From Lojkania enalia (lineage: Eukaryota > Ascomycota > Dothideomycetes > Pleosporales): DNA of 64,000 nt. The number at the start of each line of letters is the position of its first letter. The first letter of the stretch is position 1. The notes under the pieces were generated by a model, which was not told the DNA's origin, did not search any database, and saw nothing but the letters and a program-made list of their open reading frames with translations. Shown here one piece after another: positions 59,883-64,000 of the stretch. The DNA is taken from the NCBI GenBank assembly GCA_010094045.1, contig ML986581.1, positions 682,001-746,000 on the forward strand, read 5' to 3'. The position numbers and the translations under genes are program-made.

Positions 59883-61848
59883 GAATCGTCGGAGCAAGGC
59901 TGTAACGTTGGGGAGGGGTGGATGACGACTTATTGTACTCAGGTTGCCAAGGGGGCGTGGTTTTTAGGGAGAAAGGCATAAAGGAACAACACGGTATAGT
60001 GACAACTCCCGTTCACGAAGATGAAATTTGGACCAACCAGATTGAAAAATGAGAACCTTAATAATCATATATCCAACCTGTATAGGCTGGAATACAGCTG
60101 GGAGGCAGAGCCCTTTTCATCACTTGAAGCTCAAGAGCCGCATCACATAAGCGGGGCGAGTTTCTGCAAGGACGGCCTTTCGAAACACGGCAAATACACG
60201 CACTAAATAAGAACGTAGCGCCGATTCCGCAGGATAGTGTTGTTAGAATGTCGCTTGCGGAAAGGTAGGCCCCAGAGAATTTCCGAGAATGTCGGCCCGC
60301 GTGACCGTTCTTGAGGCTCTTATGCCCCTAATCGACTTAGGCAGGTCATGCTTGCATGCCTACTGCCTTAGTGAGACTATCTTACCGCTACCAAGCTAGT
60401 AGATTGGAGTTGTTAATCAAAGATAGCGGCTCTGCTGAACACCTCCTATGCTAGCGAACCAATAGATCTCATCTAACTAGCAGAGCCGCACCTGGAGCCC
60501 ACACCACTCCCCGGCGCTTGTGCTTTTCTAGCCTTGTTGTAATCACAATATAGACAGCTGATCGAAAGACGTAATATTGAGGGACTATATGGGCTATCGG
60601 CGATGCTTCCTTTTAGAGATCATATATCATATGAGCTACCGGATTGAGCTGTGAACCAAGCCCCCCCTACACTATCCATTCCGTTCACTCCTCACGTCTA
60701 CACTAACCTCAGCCTTGCGCATTACGATGCACTACCGACCGGTTTTCCTAAATTGCGATACATTCTTGTGTACATTTCATATCGTTCCATGCAACGGCTA
60801 GTCGAGGCACGGTATCTGCCGGCCAATTCACACCTCCTGCAGCTCACTGTCCATACTGAGTTGTATGCCAATGGCGTCGTTTTCGTTACCAATCGGTCTT
60901 GCCGCTTCACTTTCAGACGCCCTTTTAGGGTGCACCTGAACCGAGCGTTGGTGACCCCATCTTTTAGATGCAACGGAACATGTGCTTCATATGACCAGTA
61001 GGGGAATGGCGGATGCACGGCGATAATATCCAATATGCACGTTTCCGGCATTCGCAGGCGTATTCGTATGCAGCTTGTTAAATCGAAGTGCCTTAGACTA
61101 CAAACGTGTATCGGGTTACACGCGGGTAGCAATCATATGTACGGATCTAGGAAATGCAATGTGATGTCGTACAATCCTGACGTGGTGTGCCGTGAGCCCG
61201 GCGTGTAATAGTTTGATCTAGTAGGTGTTTGTGCTTTCCCCGGGAAATATAGTGATTTAGCCTTTTTGGAACCATTTAGTCCTCTAGGGCGGCTCTTTGG
61301 CGCGCTTCTCCTCCCCAGCCTTGCAGCGGCCACCCTTCTGGCAGTGTAGAATACGGTGGTAAAGTGTAGCGTCCAGTACAGCTTCCCTTATCCAGGCAAT
61401 CAAGCTCGCACACTCATTCGCTGGTGGGCAATGCACATGCTCCTTACCAAATATCACTAAGAAGATAGTTAGCGTATTTTGGGCTTATGACACAATTTGA
61501 ACAATGTAACTGGATCAAAAAAATTTTTTTTTTTTTTAAATAAATCAATACTTGAAGGCTGGGAGATAATGAGCCTAGAAAGATGTGCTGTGCGAAAAGA
61601 TCTAATATGACGAGCGATTGGCAACGCCCTCTAAGCCACCCTAGACGGGCCTCTAATGGTTGGGACCGATGATAGGCTCTCAATGATTTCAAGACTGTCA
61701 TGAGACTACCGGGCGGAAGGAAAGCGTCTCTCTGCTAAGGGTCGAGGCTCTAGCCCAATATCGTGGTAACACGCGAAAATATTTTTGCGCGAGGGAGAGG
61801 CTCTCGATGACGATGCGGCTCCGAAAGGAAAATGAATTACTTAACTTA
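59883..61848. other. 2-kb stretch without a recognisable gene
   Basis: Open frames at 60651-61001 (+) and 60722-61132 (-, 136 codons) overlap on opposite strands and have no family match. It holds an 11-bp inverted repeat (listed) and an A/T-run at about 61517-61539. Confidence 0.4.
60426..60489. repeat. 11-bp inverted repeat (GCGGCTCTGCT / AGCAGAGCCGC)
   Basis: Perfect arms at 60426-60436 and 60479-60489 are separated by 42 bases. Too short to call a transposon end; it could form a cruciform or be a relic of a small element. Confidence 0.5.
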
Positions 61849-62800
61849 CTATTGCCAACTATATTCTAACACCCTGCCGCTGTGGTCATCATCAAGGTCC
61901 GTTAATAAAAGCCAGTCTCTGTAACGGATGTAGTCGCTCTTGGGTCTCGCGCGTATCTTTTCCCTTGTCGCCGCGAATTGAGCACAGCAGCTGACACCCA
62001 CAACTTTCGGGACTTCCAATCCGGGAAAGAGAGCTTCAAATCCCTTCTTGTAGTCGCCGCCAGCGTGCACAGCGGCGCGATGTTCGCCCTCCTCAGCGAG
62101 GGGCTTTATCTCGGAAGGACACCCGAGTGACCACGCGCACCGAATGTTGACGTATCCTTCCTTCTCGAGGTATGGAATCTGAAAGTGCCTTAGCATAGGT
62201 AGCCCATCATAGTCAGGATCGTCATTATGCCACTGATATCGTTGTGGATGAATGAAGAGGACGTTGTCGGGGAGTTCGTCGTAGTTATCTATTATGAAGC
62301 TATCTCTCCAGTCAGTCATCATTCGACGGTTTGACTCGCAGGGCGATGGACGAGGCTCAAGAAACACACGTTAGGTAGACCATGCTCTCCCTTCCTTTAT
62401 TCTTGGGTACCGTAAGAGAAGCGCTGCTATCGTCGATCCTGTAGATATTCTTCTCCCACTGCGGGAAGTACTCGTCTAGCCATGTTGCGTTCTCCGTCTT
62501 TCGGCTTGCCACGACTACGGCAGTATGACGTTTCCGGATTATAGGCCCAGGAGCGGCCTCCTCGTATAGCCCATCCTCCTGCAGAACTGGCGTTTCGTGG
62601 TCGTCCTTGTTACTAGGAGACTCGGCAGATGCAAGGGATCGTTCAGTCGGCACCGGGCCCCATAGCTCTGCTCTGAGGTGGAAGATAAGTGCGATGAAAA
62701 GCCAAGCAAGCAAGGCAATAAGTGCATTTCTTGCGGTAAAGAGTCGATTTTTACATCGGAATAGAACCGCAATGTGAATGTGGATGCGAGTGTAGAAACG
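61849..62800 (-). CDS. DUF3431-type membrane-anchored protein, 5' end unresolved
   Basis: Two exons are clear: up to 62370, and 62299-61849, with a 70-nt intron joining YLT|FIIDNYDELPDNV. A hydrophobic segment (NALIALLAWLFIALIFHL) forms a signal anchor. The conserved domain follows: AVVVASRKTENATWLDEYFP, LFIHPQRYQWHNDDPDYDGLPMLRHF, INIRCAW-like VNIRCAWSLGCPSEI, VVGVSCCAQFAATREKIRARP and SGRVLEYSW. This matches fungal DUF3431 proteins, which are of unknown, possibly glycan-related function. In this frame no ATG exists between an upstream TAG (62801-62803) and the domain, so the start must be in a further 5' exon or the copy is broken. The TAG at 61849-61851 overlaps a GTAAGT donor; splicing there could add a different C-terminus. 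Confidence 0.75.
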
Positions 62801-63200
62801 CTACTAACTGCGAGCTCCTAAACAGGGGTCCTGAGATGGTTGTCGATCTGAGACCACTTGTAGGAACAGGCCAATCAAATCAGTCTACGATCGGCTATAC
62901 CCTTCTGGGGAAATCCTTTACTATATATCTCCGTTCGCTCGCCATTATTTGATTAGAACTCGTAGTGTCAATTTAATGATGTTCAATGTAGAGAACAGAG
63001 GACGAAGCAAAAAGTAACAACCGACCAGCACAAGTTGCCGACTCATAAAGTACTCAAAGAGCACAGAATCCGATAGATGCCTTTCATGGTTCAGTTCTCA
63101 TTTCACACCAGTCATTAAGTATAGTATACTACGACCGACACTTATCAAACAAGGCCGTCATTCTCGGTTATCTAGGCAGCCTAATTCCAAGTCTGCATGT
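62801..63200. other. spacer between the DUF3431-type gene and phospholipase D
   Basis: It may contain the missing first exon of the DUF3431-type gene, but no convincing ATG-donor pair was found. Confidence 0.35.
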
Positions 63201-64000
63201 CTAGGTATAAATCTCTTCTGTAAAGGCATTAAGACCCATACCTTCCTTCGCAATATCCTCGTTTTTCAAGAATAGAAGAGGCATCTCGACGAGGGTACCC
63301 TTAATAGTAGACAAAACCTCCTTAACCTCTTGCACGCCCTGCTCTCCAGGACTGAAATTCTCCGCAACGACGTGACCCCACTTGTATTGGCTTGGCTTCT
63401 TATTGTCCTTGTCCTTCTCGTCTGCTACGAAAAACCGCGAGTAGTACTCATCGTACTCTTTCCAGGTTTTCACACCATCGTATGGAACAGGGTGGAATAC
63501 CTTTCCGAATGCATCGGTATTGGTTTTGGCATGCCAATTCCACAGAGATAGGAAGTCATCAGAGATGGGGTCCACAACCCTTCGATCCTCTTCAGAACCC
63601 CAGTCATAGGCATTTGGTACGCCAATGGGTTCAAAGTTCTGGTCTGGGCGCTCCATGTCTTGCGGCCGTAAGAGACCCAGGTGTTTGCGGTAAATTTGCC
63701 TACGGAGTGAAGTCGCAAATTTGGCAGCGCGCCAGGGTCGTCCATCCATATAAGACCCAACAGTTTCATTGTCCTGGATGATGATGGCGATTTCAGAGTC
63801 ATGGTCACCGAGCTGGGAGCGATCATTCAAGTTGGCGGAGCCACAGATAACAATTTGATCATCCGCGATGAGGAGCTAAATACAGTCAGACTCTGTATAA
63901 GGGCGCTAAATGGGCGACTAACCTTGCTGTGGACATAAAGCTCTTCGCTCACGAAAGCATCGATCTCGTCCATCGCTCCACCCTCCCATGGCACATTCCT
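63201..64000 (-). CDS. phospholipase D, C-terminal part (continues beyond window)
   Basis: Exons from beyond 64000 to 63923, and 63875-63201, with a 47-nt intron joined in phase 0 inside the second catalytic motif: YVHSK|LLIADDQIVICGSANLNDRSQLGDHDSEIA. This is the HxKxxxxD motif (His-Ser-Lys then Asp) with the GSANLNDRS context of phosphatidylcholine-hydrolysing PLDs, not nuclease or cardiolipin synthase types. The tail (DPISDDFLSLWNWHAKTNTDAFGKVFHPVP, GTLVEMPLLFLKNEDI) matches the C-terminal region of eukaryotic PLDs. The N-terminal part with the first HKD motif lies outside the window, so PX/PH domains cannot be judged. The product releases phosphatidic acid. Confidence 0.93.

Noticed and set aside
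60426..60489. Inverted repeat as a MITE transposon
   Set aside because: Arms only 11 bp, no target-site duplication seen and no second copy in the window.

Overview
This is a eukaryotic window from a filamentous ascomycete (Pezizomycotina). Genes carry many short introns (44-110 nt, one of 300) with GTxxGT-like donors and CTAAC/CTGAC branch sites. The gene content is typical of these fungi: a FacB/Cat8 regulator, a group II G-alpha, a second Zn2Cys6 factor with a polyglutamine tail, an F-box protein, a DUF3431-type protein and GDPD. I cannot place it below subphylum. There is a 215-base assembly gap at 50543-50757.

Layout. 1-6.5 kb: the 3' end of a GH31 alpha-glucosidase, a decayed BTB-like relic, an intact BTB-like gene, and a secreted Ala/Gly-rich protein (minus). 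7.6-12.5 kb: mitoribosomal mS38/COX24 and a G-protein alpha subunit, both minus, the latter with a very long simple-repeat-rich 5' region. 16.3-18.1 kb: a 616-residue coiled-coil protein. 18-22.6 kb: no recognisable gene. 22.6-31.1 kb (minus): Zn2Cys6 factor, NAD kinase, spermidine synthase. 31.7-34 kb (plus): SAM methyltransferase and coatomer epsilon. 36.1-39.7 kb: GDPD phosphodiesterase, then free methionine-R-sulfoxide reductase (minus) divergent from a dienelactone hydrolase (plus). 40.5-45.1 kb: CDC14 phosphatase (minus) divergent from a SET-domain methyltransferase (plus). 47-49.8 kb: FacB. 52.7-54.8 kb: KTI12 (minus) divergent from a small Q-rich protein. 57.9-64 kb: F-box protein, DUF3431-type protein and the C-terminal part of a phospholipase D, all minus.

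The genes look like an ordinary housekeeping and regulatory stretch of chromosome, not a biosynthetic cluster: polyamine and NADP synthesis, vesicle coat, mitotic exit, acetate regulation, Elongator regulation, lipid hydrolysis. I found no RNA gene, CRISPR array or intact transposon. No clearly new system is evident. The more interesting points are extreme exon structures (a start codon alone in its exon, a 6-nt first exon, a 21-nt internal exon), stop-free introns of 3n length in CDC14 and a transcription factor, paired AGAG acceptors, an Arg-interrupted polyQ tract, and the BTB relic beside its intact relative. Exon borders were worked out by hand from splice consensus, phase and family conservation and have not been tested against transcripts.
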